Below are positions 1 through 8,889 of a DNA stretch of 64,000 bases, piece after piece. A program made the position numbers and the translations under genes. Each line of letters begins with the position of its first letter. The first letter of the stretch is position 1. This DNA comes from UBA7662 sp943369355 (GTDB lineage Bacteria > Bacteroidota > Bacteroidia > UBA7662), in NCBI GenBank assembly GCA_943369355.1, contig CALRMX020000006.1, positions 186,001 to 250,000 of the forward strand. The letters are read 5' to 3'. Under the pieces are notes generated by a model. The model had not been told where the DNA came from and made no database searches. It saw nothing but the letters and a program-made list of their open reading frames with translations.

Positions 1-734
1 GACCAGAAGTGGATAATCGACAATCGGTAGCTATATACCGGTCGGTTAGCTGCTTTTGGCATGAAGTAGTACATCAATCCCAAATACGGGGTTGTTAGGA
101 AGAAGGCTACAGCATTGTGACCATACCACCATTGCACCAAGGCATCTTGCACGCCCGCATACCAGCTGTAGCTTTTCAACAAGCCAATGGGAAGTTCAAA
201 GCTGTTTACGATATGCAGCACCGCTACCGTTACAAAGGTGGCGATGTAGAACCAGATGGCTACATACATATGCTTCTCGCGGCGATTCAAGATGGTCATG
301 ATCATATTCAGACCAAATACCACCCAGATGAGGGCGATGGCAATGTCGATTGGCCACTCCAGCTCGGCATATTCCTTACTGGTGGTAATTCCCAAGGGCA
401 ACGTCAAAGCTGCCGCGACAATAATCAGCTGCCAACCCCAAAAGTGGACTTTGCTGAGCGCATCGCTCCACATCCTGGCCTTGGTGAGGCGCTGCAGAGA
501 GTAATACACGCCCATGAAGATGGCATTGCCCACAAAGGCAAAGATCACCGCATTGGTGTGTAACGGCCTTATTCGACCGAAAGTGGTGTACTGATTACCG
601 AGGTTCAGCGATGGATCAACCAGCTGAAAGGCGATGAGTACACCTACGAGCATTCCTACCACGCCCCACAGCAGGGTCGCGATGGCGAAATTCCGGACAA
701 TCCGGTTGTCGTAGTGAATGGTAATTTGTGACAT
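1..734 (-). CDS. ccoN: cbb3-type cytochrome c oxidase subunit I, partial (3' end beyond window)
   Basis: Catalytic haem-copper subunit of the high-affinity cbb3 terminal oxidase in the inner membrane. It reduces O2 to water using electrons from c-type cytochromes. Only the N-terminal ~244 residues lie in the window. They show hydrophobic transmembrane segments, the motif RPLHTNAVIFAF carrying a haem-b ligand His, and WWYGHNAVAFFLT, where a copper-site His is expected. The ATG at 734 begins MSQITIHYDNRIVRNF. It lies just downstream of ccoS on the same strand, in an order ccoI-ccoS-ccoN. Whether it is a separate ccoN or a CcoN-CcoO fusion cannot be seen here. Confidence 0.93.
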   Translation of the reverse strand, partial: MSQITIHYDNRIVRNFAIATLLWGVVGMLVGVLIAFQLVDPSLNLGNQYTTFGRIRPLHTNAVIFAFVGNAIFMGVYYSLQRLTKARMWSDALSKVHFWGWQLIIVAAALTLPLGITTSKEYAELEWPIDIAIALIWVVFGLNMIMTILNRREKHMYVAIWFYIATFVTVAVLHIVNSFELPIGLLKSYSWYAGVQDALVQWWYGHNAVAFFLTTPYLGLMYYFMPKAANRPVYSYRLSIIHFW

Positions 735-736
735 AC

Positions 737-916
737 TTACGCTTTAGGTTGTTTTGGTTGTGTATCTGTTGGTGTTTGTTTGTCTTCGAATAACATGCGT
801 ATCGATGGGGTATAGGCGTCGTCGTACTGCCCACTGCGAACACTCCAAATGAAGGCCCACAAAAAGGCGGCGGCCACTACCACCGATGTGCATATGAGTA
901 TCACGAGTATCTGCAT
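737..916 (-). CDS. ccoS: cbb3-type cytochrome oxidase assembly protein CcoS
   Basis: A 59-residue protein, too short to be obvious in routine gene calling. It starts MQILVILICTSVVVAAAFLW, giving one N-terminal transmembrane helix, followed by WAFIWSVRSGQYDDAYTPS. That W-(S/A)-x-(R/K)-(S/N)-GQ(F/Y)DD motif is the CcoS signature. CcoS is needed to insert cofactors into the cbb3 oxidase. Its ATG overlaps the stop codon of ccoI (TAATG on the minus strand), and ccoN begins just after its own stop, so the three genes form one transcription unit. The C-terminal tail is rich in Lys, Gln, Pro and Thr. Confidence 0.93.
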   Translation of the reverse strand: MQILVILICTSVVVAAAFLWAFIWSVRSGQYDDAYTPSIRMLFEDKQTPTDTQPKQPKA

Positions 917-3327
917 TAGCGGAGTTGGTTTTTACGTGCGAAATAAGAAGTGAGCAGGGTGGCATTGAGTACGATGGTGATGCTACTCAGTGGCATGAGG
1001 ATGGCGCTGATTACAGGCGTCATCAGGCCGGCAAGGGCAAAACTCAAACCGGTTACATTGTACAGCAGCGATAAGCCTAAATTGGTAAAGATTACCGTGC
1101 GGGTGTCGCGGCTAAATGCCACAAAACGGTGCAAAGCTGGCAGCTGCACAGCGTCGAGTATGGCGTCGCTCGCTGGGGTAAACTGGCCGCTTTTTTCGCT
1201 TACAGCTACGCCTATGTCGGCGGTTTGCAAGGCACCGGCATCGTTGAGGCCATCACCTACCATCATCATCAATCCGCTGTCGCTGCGGCGGAACTCCTCG
1301 ATGGCGTCGCGTTTGTTCACGGGCGACTGGTTAAAGCGCAGGGCCGCGTCGTGGCCAAATAGCGACTGTAGGTAGCCTTTTTCCTGATCGTTATCGCCAC
1401 TCAATACCATCAAGCGATAGCGTTGGCCTAAACTTTTTACTGTTTGGTCGATACCGCCGCGGTAACGGTTTTTAAAGTGCAATACGCCCAACAATTCCCC
1501 GTCGATACGTACGTAAACGCTGGTTTGGTTCAACCGATCGGCAAGGGCTACCTCTACCAGGGCCGCAGAACCCACCAGCACTTCGTGCCCGTTAATCATG
1601 GCCACAATGCCACGACCTTTTTGTTCGTCGAAGAGGTCGGTAGTGGCATAGGTATCGCCTTCGATAGCCTCGGCCAATTGGCGCGAAAGTGGGTGGGTGC
1701 TGTGCTGACAAGCGGTTTTCACCAATTGCTGCTGCTCACGAGTCCAGCTAATGCCGCTCAGGTCAATATCGCCATGTTCTTGTTGGGTGAGGGTGCCGGT
1801 TTTGTCGAACACAATCTGGCGCAGCTGCGATAGTTTATCCACCACAGCTGTATTCTTCACAAAAAGTCCGTTACGGCCTAAAATGCGGATGGCATGGCCA
1901 AAGGTGAAAGGTGCCGAAAGAGCGAGGGCACAAGGGCAGGCCACAATCAATACGGCCGAAAAAACCTGAAAAGCAACCGACGGGTCGATGGGATACCAAT
2001 ACGCGAAGCCGAGTATGGATAGGCCAATGACGAGCGGCGTAAACCAGCGGCTAATGCGGTCGGTAATGGATTTGAAGGCATCCCGATTGCTCTTTTGGAA
2101 ACTGTCGTGGTTCCACAAGCGCGTGAGATAGCCCTGACTTACCTCTTTAATCACCTCCAGCTCCACCATGGGGCCGCTTATCTTTCCTCCAGCATACAAT
2201 ACATCCCCCCTGAATTTTTCTTGCAGGGCACTTTCGCCAGTTACAAAGCTGTAATCGACTAACGTTTTGTCGGAGTTTAAGATGGCGTCGGCGGGGAGTA
2301 TTTCTTCGTTGCGGATGAGCAATATATCGCCGGTTTTGAGGTCGGAGAGAGGTACTTCGTGCACTTCGCCGCTCTTCTGCTTACGGCTTACTCCCAGCGG
2401 AAAAAAAGAGCGATAGTCGCGCTCGAAACTGAGGTGATCGTAAGTTTTTTGTTGGAAGAAGCGACCGATGAGCAAGAAAAACACCAGCCCGGCTAGTGAA
2501 TCCAGGTAGCCGTGGCCGGTAGCCGAAACGATTTCGTAAACCGAACGTACAAACAACACCACCATCCCCAAGGCAATAGGAATATCGATGTTGAGGTCGC
2601 GCTTTTTGATGCCAACCCATGCTTGCTCAAAGTAAGAACGGCCACTGTAGAACAGCAGGGGCAAAGCCAACAGGATATTGAGCGTTTGCATCACCGATTT
2701 CAAGAACGGTTCTTTGACGCCTCCATCCTCGAGGTATTCGGGAAAACTCATGAGCATGATGTTGCCAAAGGCAAATCCGGCTACAGCCAGCCTGCGCAAT
2801 AACGCTTTTTGTTCGTCACGGGCTGCATCGTTCGAGCTTAGGCCGTGGTGCAGGTCGGGTTCGTAGCCAAGCTGTGCCAGGGCAATCACCAGAGCTTTGA
2901 AGGAGAGTGCATTTTTGGAAACGGTGAGATGGGCTTCTTTTTTCAGGAAATCGACCTCTGAGCGAAGCACGCCCGTTTCGAAACGGTGTAGGTTTTCGAG
3001 CAAATAAATGCAGGCGGCACAATGAATTTGTGGCAAGCGTAAACTCACCTTATAAATGCGCTCGTCTTGGTAACTAAAAAAGAGAGCTTGTATGCCGGCA
3101 TCGTCGAGGTGGTCGTATCGTTTGGCGTCGACTTCGCGGGGTTTGACCGCCTGCTGGTCGCCGAGCTGGTAAAACGAGCCGAGTCCTTGCTCTTGCAAGA
3201 GGGTATACACACTCCTACAGCCTTGACAGCAGAAACTGTTGCCGTGTGGATCGAGCAGGCTGCCGTCGGCGGGATCGCCGCAGTGACTGCAATGGGCTAT
3301 AGTCGACGATGGAGTGAGAATCCGCAT
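916..3327 (-). CDS. ccoI: Heavy-metal translocating P1B-type ATPase, cbb3 assembly copper exporter
   Basis: 803 residues. The N-terminus has a cysteine-rich cluster (HCSHCGDPADG, FCCQGC) typical of CcoI/FixI. It is followed by an HMA-like CAAC motif near residue 97, transmembrane helices, the TGES actuator loop, the ACPCALALSAP metal-channel motif, the phosphorylated Asp in DKTGT, and the hinge motif GDGLNDAGAL. Members of this family export Cu+ across the inner membrane to supply the cbb3 oxidase. ccoS and ccoN follow directly downstream. The ATG at 3327 leaves a 169-nt divergent promoter region shared with the cytochrome c gene on the other strand. Confidence 0.94.
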   Translation of the reverse strand: MRILTPSSTIAHCSHCGDPADGSLLDPHGNSFCCQGCRSVYTLLQEQGLGSFYQLGDQQAVKPREVDAKRYDHLDDAGIQALFFSYQDERIYKVSLRLPQIHCAACIYLLENLHRFETGVLRSEVDFLKKEAHLTVSKNALSFKALVIALAQLGYEPDLHHGLSSNDAARDEQKALLRRLAVAGFAFGNIMLMSFPEYLEDGGVKEPFLKSVMQTLNILLALPLLFYSGRSYFEQAWVGIKKRDLNIDIPIALGMVVLFVRSVYEIVSATGHGYLDSLAGLVFFLLIGRFFQQKTYDHLSFERDYRSFFPLGVSRKQKSGEVHEVPLSDLKTGDILLIRNEEILPADAILNSDKTLVDYSFVTGESALQEKFRGDVLYAGGKISGPMVELEVIKEVSQGYLTRLWNHDSFQKSNRDAFKSITDRISRWFTPLVIGLSILGFAYWYPIDPSVAFQVFSAVLIVACPCALALSAPFTFGHAIRILGRNGLFVKNTAVVDKLSQLRQIVFDKTGTLTQQEHGDIDLSGISWTREQQQLVKTACQHSTHPLSRQLAEAIEGDTYATTDLFDEQKGRGIVAMINGHEVLVGSAALVEVALADRLNQTSVYVRIDGELLGVLHFKNRYRGGIDQTVKSLGQRYRLMVLSGDNDQEKGYLQSLFGHDAALRFNQSPVNKRDAIEEFRRSDSGLMMMVGDGLNDAGALQTADIGVAVSEKSGQFTPASDAILDAVQLPALHRFVAFSRDTRTVIFTNLGLSLLYNVTGLSFALAGLMTPVISAILMPLSSITIVLNATLLTSYFARKNQLR

Positions 3328-3435
3328 ACAATTCGTGTTGCAAATTAAATAAGATATTTCAAGTAACGGATATAATACTCTGAATATATTTTATCAACAG
3401 TCCGTTTTATTGTCATTTAAGGCAGAATTATTTCG

Positions 3436-3466
3436 TTTGACGCCAAACAAAACCGTCATATATTTG
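3436..3466 (+). promoter_or_regulatory. Bacteroidota-type promoter (TTTG-N19-TATATTTG)
   Basis: TTTG at 3436-3439 and TATATTTG at 3459-3466 are separated by 19 nt. Both match the Bacteroidota -33/-7 consensus (TTTG, TAnnTTTG) exactly. The expected start of transcription is near 3470, about 27 nt before the ATG of the cytochrome c lipoprotein at 3497. Confidence 0.75.
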
Positions 3467-3496
3467 TCATATACTCATTCAATTACTCACGGTATC

Positions 3497-3955
3497 ATGA
3501 ACAAAAAACTTCTTATTGCCTTTGCACTACTCTTAGGTGCCTATGGTTTTACTGCCTGCGGTGGTGGTGAAGCCGAAGAATCGACCACTGAAACTACCGA
3601 AGCAACTGCCGATACGGTGGCTGCTGCTCCTGCAGTTTGGACAGCTCCCGAAGAAGCCAAAGCGGTAACTAATCCCATTGCGATGTCGGCCGAGTCGGCT
3701 GAAAAAGGAAAAGGCATTTATACCCAATATTGTGTAAGCTGCCATGGCGAAAAAGGCCTGGGCGATGCTCCTGCCGGTGTTGCGGTAAAGGCTGCTAATC
3801 TCCAGGAAAAAGTGCCTGCACAAACCGATGGCGAAATCCATTGGAAACTCCTCAACGGCAACGGCGCCATGTTGAAAATTTCAACCTACGGCATCAGCGA
3901 CGAAGATGGCTGGAATCTGGTGAATTACTTGCGCGAGCTAACCAAACAAGGTTAA
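3497..3955 (+). CDS. Class I c-type cytochrome, lipoprotein
   Basis: 152 residues. A lipoprotein signal (MNKKLLIAFALLLGAYGFTA then Cys) is followed by a Glu/Thr-rich flexible linker. The mono-haem cytochrome c domain has CVSCH as its haem-binding motif (about residue 80) and a later Met (GNGAMLKI) as probable axial ligand. It is predicted to be anchored in a membrane by the lipid, facing the periplasm. Lying divergently beside ccoI-ccoS-ccoN, it could feed electrons to the cbb3 oxidase, but that partner role is inferred from position. The ATG at 3497 is preferred over an upstream in-frame start because the lipoprotein signal begins there and a consensus promoter lies upstream. Confidence 0.9.
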   Translation: MNKKLLIAFALLLGAYGFTACGGGEAEESTTETTEATADTVAAAPAVWTAPEEAKAVTNPIAMSAESAEKGKGIYTQYCVSCHGEKGLGDAPAGVAVKAANLQEKVPAQTDGEIHWKLLNGNGAMLKISTYGISDEDGWNLVNYLRELTKQG

Positions 3956-3975
3956 GCGCCTGCAACCAACAGAAA

Positions 3976-3998
3976 AACCCGCTTCGGCGGGTTTTTTT
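3976..3998. terminator. Rho-independent terminator, bidirectional
   Basis: Stem CCCGC (3978-3982), loop TTCG, stem GCGGG (3987-3991), with seven T after it on the plus strand and five A before it. It can serve the cytochrome gene on the plus strand and the T9SS gene converging from the minus strand. Confidence 0.88.
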
Positions 3999-4052
3999 GT
4001 GCCCGTTCGGAACAGTTAGTAGTAAATGCCTTCAGTAATGGTAGCGTTCAAC

Positions 4053-5138
4053 TCACTCCAGTTTTACGTACTTGCTCGAAAAGCGTAGTTCGTTACCTGC
4101 CCAAAGGCGGATGTAGTACATACCAGCCTGTAAACCGTATAAATCGAGTTCCCAAGCTTCGCCGGTGTAGGCGGGTAAAACCGAACGCCTTTGGAGTCGC
4201 CCACTCAGGTCGAGGAGCTCGAGCACAGCGGTTTCGTTGGGTTGAAGCAGATTGGTTTCGAGCCGCGGATTAGCGGCTCCAGGGTTGGGGTACAAGCGCA
4301 CAAAAGGCGGCAACTGTACCGGGTCGGGGCAGGCCACCAACGAAAAATCATCTACGAAAATGTAGCTGGCAAAATAACCTGCACCAGGATTCCAGCCTAA
4401 GGCATAGGCTTTGGTACTGGTAGATCGACTAAAATTACCAACGCTAAAATAACGTTCACCGCCCTTGGCGGTAAAGCGAATCTCAACTTTCAGCCAGTTT
4501 AGGGTATCGGTAGTGGCTTGCTGACTGGGTTTTATGGCACCGAAAGTACTCACCACCGAATCCCTAAACGGTATGCTCACCAATTGGTCAAAAGTCCACT
4601 CAAAACTGGTTAGATAACGCAAGTTATGAAAAGCCACGTCCATGGCATCGGTAAGCGCAGTTGAACCTTCAGCTGTAGAAATGTAAAATGAGAAGCAATA
4701 TATCGAGTCTTTCAGCAGACTTGAAGTTAGGCTGCCACTTAAAACTTCGAGCGGAGGTCTTAGGGTGTTGTCGTAAATGGTTGCGAATCCTGCGTATCCT
4801 TTTCCACTCCGAGCATATTGGCAACCAAATCCTTGAGAACAGGGATATCCCCATCTTGGTCTTTTAAAGCTTGAAGTGTCAATACAAGCATGGAACAACT
4901 CTACGGAGCCATTTCCAGCGTTGGGGCTGATGGAATTTTGCCATCCATGTGCTAGCATAATTTCGGCGGTACCTCTGGGGCAATCGCTAATTTCTTCAAA
5001 ACTGGGATTGAGCACCAAATTTATTTGTGCCCAGCTATGTGGCGGTGTTAGGCAAAACCAAAACAGCAGCTTCGGCCACCACCGAAGCTGCTGCAGGGTA
5101 AACGACTTTATTTTTTGATGAGTTTTACCGTACGGCAT
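4053..5138 (-). CDS. T9SS type A sorting domain-containing secreted protein
   Basis: 361 residues. A signal-peptide-like N-terminus (hydrophobic segment ending HSWAQ, about residue 37) leads into a domain starting INLVLNPSFEEISDCP, with paired cysteines. This resembles carbohydrate-binding or gliding-related modules common in Bacteroidota surface proteins. The C-terminus is a classical T9SS sorting domain (PPFVRLYPNPGAANPRLETN ... LSGRLQRRSV ... GMYYIRLWAG), which directs export across the outer membrane. The specific ligand is unknown. The only in-frame ATG overlaps the upstream T9SS gene by 31 nt. A strong hairpin (5064-5093) lies inside its first 25 codons. Confidence 0.82.
   Translation of the reverse strand: MPYGKTHQKIKSFTLQQLRWWPKLLFWFCLTPPHSWAQINLVLNPSFEEISDCPRGTAEIMLAHGWQNSISPNAGNGSVELFHACIDTSSFKRPRWGYPCSQGFGCQYARSGKGYAGFATIYDNTLRPPLEVLSGSLTSSLLKDSIYCFSFYISTAEGSTALTDAMDVAFHNLRYLTSFEWTFDQLVSIPFRDSVVSTFGAIKPSQQATTDTLNWLKVEIRFTAKGGERYFSVGNFSRSTSTKAYALGWNPGAGYFASYIFVDDFSLVACPDPVQLPPFVRLYPNPGAANPRLETNLLQPNETAVLELLDLSGRLQRRSVLPAYTGEAWELDLYGLQAGMYYIRLWAGNELRFSSKYVKLE
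5064..5093 (-). terminator. Terminator-like hairpin inside the start of a T9SS gene
   Basis: Perfect 12-bp inverted repeat CAGCAGCTTCGG / CCGAAGCTGCTG with a 6-nt loop. On the minus strand it is followed by TTTTGGTTTTG. It lies just after the stop codon of the upstream T9SS gene (5108) and inside the coding start of the next one. It could be a terminator or attenuator between the two genes. Confidence 0.6.
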
Positions 5139-8100
5139 ATCCCTTCATGGGTGCTAAAACGTAACGAATAGATACCGGAAGGTAACGATTTAACATTAAT
5201 CTGCCAGCGTCCTTCGGTAAAATAATTGTCAGCTTGCAGTACCTTTCGGCCATTCAAATCGAATATTTCGGTTTGGCTCATCTGGCTCGGATCAAACGAT
5301 TCCGACTCGATAAACACCAAATCGTCGGCAGGATTGGGGTAAAGTTTGATGTCGGTAGAAGGCAATACCACTTCATGGGCTTGGCGGTACTGACTGCCAG
5401 TTTCGTCTTTGTGCCAGTCTACCATCACCCGTGCGGTATATACTGCTTCGCCCAATACATCGGGATCGGAAGCGGCCAAGGGCACAAGATAGGCACGTTG
5501 GGCCGAATCGAGCTGATACTTGCCTTTGGCCCAGCTTTTGGCATAAATGTGATTCACTTCTTTGATGTGTGCTTCAAGCGTATTGCCTGGAGCTAAAGAA
5601 CCTGCTAGGCTGGCCATGGTATCGGCTTGGCCGGCAAAAGCAGCTGCGTAAATGCGTACTACTTTCTCGAAATTGCTGCCCAGTCGTTGTTGGTAATAGT
5701 GCTGAAAGGCCGGATCGCTATTCACCCCCAGGGTGTGGTTTTGTTCGGCCTCGAGGTAACGGAAAGCAAACGACTCACTTTGGTAGGCGTAAACCGGGCT
5801 GGTATAGGTGTTTGCCTGAGCTACTATTTCACCTACGGCTATTTCGCGTAAAAGGGCCTCTTCTTCGGGATCGATGGGATCGTCGTCTCCTTTGGGTACG
5901 TACAAACATTGTAAAGGTGACTGACTTGAAGGTTCTGGTTCGATTTCGAAAGAATTTAAATTAGTTGGAACTGGATTGTATATGCTACCTGCGCGATGAT
6001 ACCACTTAGGAGTGGTTGGAAAGGTATTTTGTGCTCCTTGTCCATAAATGCGATGCGGCCCCATGGTGGTTACCCAGCGGTTATCGGAGGGAGCATCTAG
6101 CGAACCTTGTTGCGTGAGGTAAAAATTTAAAAAGTTAAAGCCATACCGGTTGGTTTCGAGGTAGTTGCAATAAAATTGTGTGGAGGTAAGATTTGAAGCA
6201 CCAAAAATACCGGAGCCGAATCGTCTTATTTCATTGTCGCCCACCAGGTTATTTAAACAATTCGAAAGGGTAATTCCGCGGAGCTTATCTGCAGTATTAT
6301 CGGTATTCAAAAACGCTTGCTCGTGCTCAAGAATATTTTGGTAAATGGATGTGTTGTGCGAGTTTTCGGCCCTAATGGCACTTCTAAAGGTGCTTTGCCA
6401 AAAGTATGGGGCCGATTTTAGGGTAATTTCGTTGGCCGTTATGCTGGTAGCATTTTGGTTGATGAGGTAAATACCATTGTTACAGCCTTCAATCTTATTG
6501 AACGAAATTGAAGCAGTCAAATTTCGCGGTTGGGTTTGTGTAGCCAGTACCCCTACACTCGAAAGGGTTGTGGTTGATGCGTTGGTTAGACCTACATTGA
6601 TCTCGTTAAATTTCACTTCTAGCTGCAGTCTGGTATTGAGCGATTCAATGGTTGTTCCGCTGTTATCGAAATTATTACCCAAAATGCGAACTCTGTCTAA
6701 GCCTCTTGCAAAAACGGCTCTGTAGTGCTTGTCGAAATTATTCCTTCGTACAGTACCGTCAATAAACAAGTTCATTTCCCAGTTGTCCCACGGCCCTCTT
6801 ACCGAAGCATCGGCGTAGATAGCTGCACAATTGGTAGGTGAACCATAAACCTGTGCATTGGAAAAATCGGAATTCACAATGCGTAGGTTCGAATTGATGC
6901 TTATTACATGATTAGGATAGGCAGCGAAACTTGGGTTGGGAGTTATGTTTCCAAAGTAATTGGTTAAACTGCCGTTTTCTCCAATTTGCGCAAAAGCAAC
7001 GTCCTTGATGTATATCCCGGCATTTGGTCGTACACCGTTGTAAGGGGGGAGAGAAATGGCCCCATCAAAAAAGTAGATTCCTGTGGTTTTTACTTTATTG
7101 GAATTGGAATAAAAATGCCCCGAAGCAGGGTTGTCGTTGAGTATGCTTATTCCCCTGTAATTAGACTGGAAAAAACAGTAATTTACAGTTGCACCTGCGC
7201 CTACAGTAGAATAAATACCGTGTATGGCATCATTAATCGAACAAGAGTCGAAACGCACGACTGATCCAGTTGTTAAGGCTATTTTATCCCACATATAACC
7301 ACATACTGATGCAAATTCCACATTGTTAAAATTTACGGTTACATTATCCCCAAAGGTTATTTTGGCTAAGGGACCCATATGAAAATCAATATTTCGGAAG
7401 TTAAAGGATTCGTCGATTTCAAAAGTGCCATTTACAGCGATGTACCCAATACCCAAGTTATTGGGTAGATCCAAACTTCCTAACCCTGATAAAACCGTTT
7501 CGCTAAGTTTCTGATCTACAACTAGCACACTTTGCAATGGTTCAGGCAAACAGCAACCAAAAACTTCGTAGTTGCCATATACTTGACATTCGCCATTGTC
7601 GGCCACAACCGAAATGGTACCGTAAGAGTTGGCATTCCACTGAATATCGACACTCGGAGTGCCTTGGCCGGCAAGTATGGTGCCTCCAGTTACCGTCCAG
7701 TTGATGTTGAGTCCATTCAAGGTAGAGCTAATCGAATATGTTTGTGTTAAGGTTCCAGAACATAAATTTTGAAGCCCAGCTATGACGATTGGGTCTGAAT
7801 CATTCAAGTAATTAACAGTGAGTATACCCGACATGACTGCTTGAGGGGGAGCAGTCGAAGCGGATACATTTGCAACCCGCAGTATACCGTTTGCATCGCG
7901 CTCGGCGATGACTGCGATAATGGAGTGACTTCCGGACTGATTAAAGGCGTAGGTGAAAGTTTGGCCATTTAAAGTCGATGGGAAGTTTGTGTTGTTGAAG
8001 TCGAATACAGGAATATTGATGATGTTTGACCAGGGTCCGTTGGTTTGTGGCAATGCAGTTCCAATTGCGGGTGCCGCAGGGTTGGGTGTTGTGCTCTTGA

Positions 8101-8440
8101 GATAAACCAACTGATATTTGTCGTCAGCTGCACCTTTAACGGGCACTCTACAAAAAGCGGTGTTGAATTCTAAAGTAACTTCATCACAACTCGAAAATTC
8201 ATTCAGTCCTTGGTTTACATCGCTATAGTAGACCTGATTTGGTGTAACGCCATTGATGTCGTAGGCTTCAAATTCTAAACACCAAAGATTCACTTGCTGA
8301 CTTTTGACAGCAGAAGAACCTAAAAGCATAAAAATGCCAAAGAGTAAGAATTCAGGTCGGCTGAAGAACATTGAGCGAATACGCTTTCGCCTCAAAGAGA
8401 AGTTACCAATTGGGGTGGGTTGTTGTGTTTTTTTATTCAT
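5108..8440 (-). CDS. Large secreted protein with right-handed beta-helix region and T9SS type A sorting domain
   Basis: 1110 residues. The N-terminal signal sequence has the cluster RRKRIRS and a hydrophobic stretch ending SSAVKSQ near residue 48. The ATG at 8440 is used here; Met24 (8371) is an alternative start. An Ig/PKD-like region (about 150-290) precedes a long parallel beta-helix region (about 300-800) rich in Asn and Gly turns, such as NNTNFPSTLNGQ and SNLRIVNSDFSN, as in surface pectate-lyase-like folds. The last ~80 residues (TDIKLYPNPADDLVFIESES ... SGIYSLRFST) are a T9SS sorting domain. Likely cell-surface or secreted; no catalytic motif was recognised. It shares a minus-strand unit with the smaller T9SS protein downstream. 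Confidence 0.83.
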   Translation of the reverse strand: MNKKTQQPTPIGNFSLRRKRIRSMFFSRPEFLLFGIFMLLGSSAVKSQQVNLWCLEFEAYDINGVTPNQVYYSDVNQGLNEFSSCDEVTLEFNTAFCRVPVKGAADDKYQLVYLKSTTPNPAAPAIGTALPQTNGPWSNIINIPVFDFNNTNFPSTLNGQTFTYAFNQSGSHSIIAVIAERDANGILRVANVSASTAPPQAVMSGILTVNYLNDSDPIVIAGLQNLCSGTLTQTYSISSTLNGLNINWTVTGGTILAGQGTPSVDIQWNANSYGTISVVADNGECQVYGNYEVFGCCLPEPLQSVLVVDQKLSETVLSGLGSLDLPNNLGIGYIAVNGTFEIDESFNFRNIDFHMGPLAKITFGDNVTVNFNNVEFASVCGYMWDKIALTTGSVVRFDSCSINDAIHGIYSTVGAGATVNYCFFQSNYRGISILNDNPASGHFYSNSNKVKTTGIYFFDGAISLPPYNGVRPNAGIYIKDVAFAQIGENGSLTNYFGNITPNPSFAAYPNHVISINSNLRIVNSDFSNAQVYGSPTNCAAIYADASVRGPWDNWEMNLFIDGTVRRNNFDKHYRAVFARGLDRVRILGNNFDNSGTTIESLNTRLQLEVKFNEINVGLTNASTTTLSSVGVLATQTQPRNLTASISFNKIEGCNNGIYLINQNATSITANEITLKSAPYFWQSTFRSAIRAENSHNTSIYQNILEHEQAFLNTDNTADKLRGITLSNCLNNLVGDNEIRRFGSGIFGASNLTSTQFYCNYLETNRYGFNFLNFYLTQQGSLDAPSDNRWVTTMGPHRIYGQGAQNTFPTTPKWYHRAGSIYNPVPTNLNSFEIEPEPSSQSPLQCLYVPKGDDDPIDPEEEALLREIAVGEIVAQANTYTSPVYAYQSESFAFRYLEAEQNHTLGVNSDPAFQHYYQQRLGSNFEKVVRIYAAAFAGQADTMASLAGSLAPGNTLEAHIKEVNHIYAKSWAKGKYQLDSAQRAYLVPLAASDPDVLGEAVYTARVMVDWHKDETGSQYRQAHEVVLPSTDIKLYPNPADDLVFIESESFDPSQMSQTEIFDLNGRKVLQADNYFTEGRWQINVKSLPSGIYSLRFSTHEGICRTVKLIKK

Positions 8441-8832
8441 GGCTTATAGGATTAACACTGCTAACTACAATAATTTGTTTCGAATAAAAAAAAGTATAAC
8501 TAAATGATAATCAACCTAATGGTTTACTTATTTCGGTATCGACGAAAATTGTATATCAGTTGTGACGAATTTTTGACATCCTTAGTTGTGGCTAATCCAG
8601 CTCCTTCATTTGTAAATGATGTTTGTAGTGTTTGGGGTTTTAATTTTTCGTCAAAAACAGCAGCTTTAGCATTGACGAAAAATTAGCATTGACTTTTCGA
8701 CGAATTTGAGTTGAATGTTTAGAGAAGTGTTGAATTGAATAGTGCATAATTTAAATTTCTCTCATCTTTTCGTCATCTGTAATTAAGAAGCGCTGACTTT
8801 AGCAATCGATTAGCTCGACTTCTCTCTGCTCG
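8441..8832. promoter_or_regulatory. AT-rich divergent intergenic region with GACGAA motif cluster
   Basis: About 390 nt without a convincing gene, between the divergent T9SS gene and nfu. The core GACGAA occurs six times on the two strands: 8541, 8564 and 8699 directly, 8647 and 8674 within a palindrome, and 8769 inverted. Most copies are flanked by runs of A or T. This suggests a regulator-binding region. No known operator consensus was recognised. Confidence 0.45.
8641..8685. repeat. 14-bp perfect inverted repeat
   Basis: TAATTTTTCGTCAA (8641-8654) and TTGACGAAAAATTA (8672-8685) are perfect reverse complements around a 17-nt spacer. There is no T-run after it and no gene end next to it, so a terminator is unlikely. 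It may be a protein-binding site or RNA hairpin. Confidence 0.85.
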
Positions 8833-8857
8833 TTGAACCATTTTGCGCTTGCACTGT

Positions 8858-8865
8858 TACCTTTG
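8858..8865 (+). promoter_or_regulatory. Putative -7 promoter element TACCTTTG
   Basis: This matches TAnnTTTG exactly, 24 nt before the ATG of nfu. The nearest upstream TTG (8833-8835) is 22 nt away, wider than the 18-20 nt seen at other promoters in the window, so this call is tentative. Confidence 0.4.
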
Positions 8866-8889
8866 CTTATTGCTTCACTCCTCATACGT

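Noticed and set aside
117..563. 148-residue plus-strand frame
   Set aside because: Antisense to ccoN, whose haem-ligand motifs are clear on the minus strand.
3328..3435. FNR-type binding site upstream of ccoI
   Set aside because: Sequences such as TTGAAATATCTTATTTAA only loosely fit TTGAT-N4-ATCAA; there are too many mismatches to claim a site.
8504..8686. 60-residue plus-strand frame in the intergenic region
   Set aside because: It runs through the motif cluster and palindrome, has no promoter or family features, and its composition is that of AT-rich intergenic DNA.
8833..8889. N-terminal extension of nfu with a hydrophobic stretch
   Set aside because: It starts from a TTG, overlaps the putative promoter, and would give a cytosolic Fe-S protein a membrane segment. 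The ATG at 8890 fits the family start.
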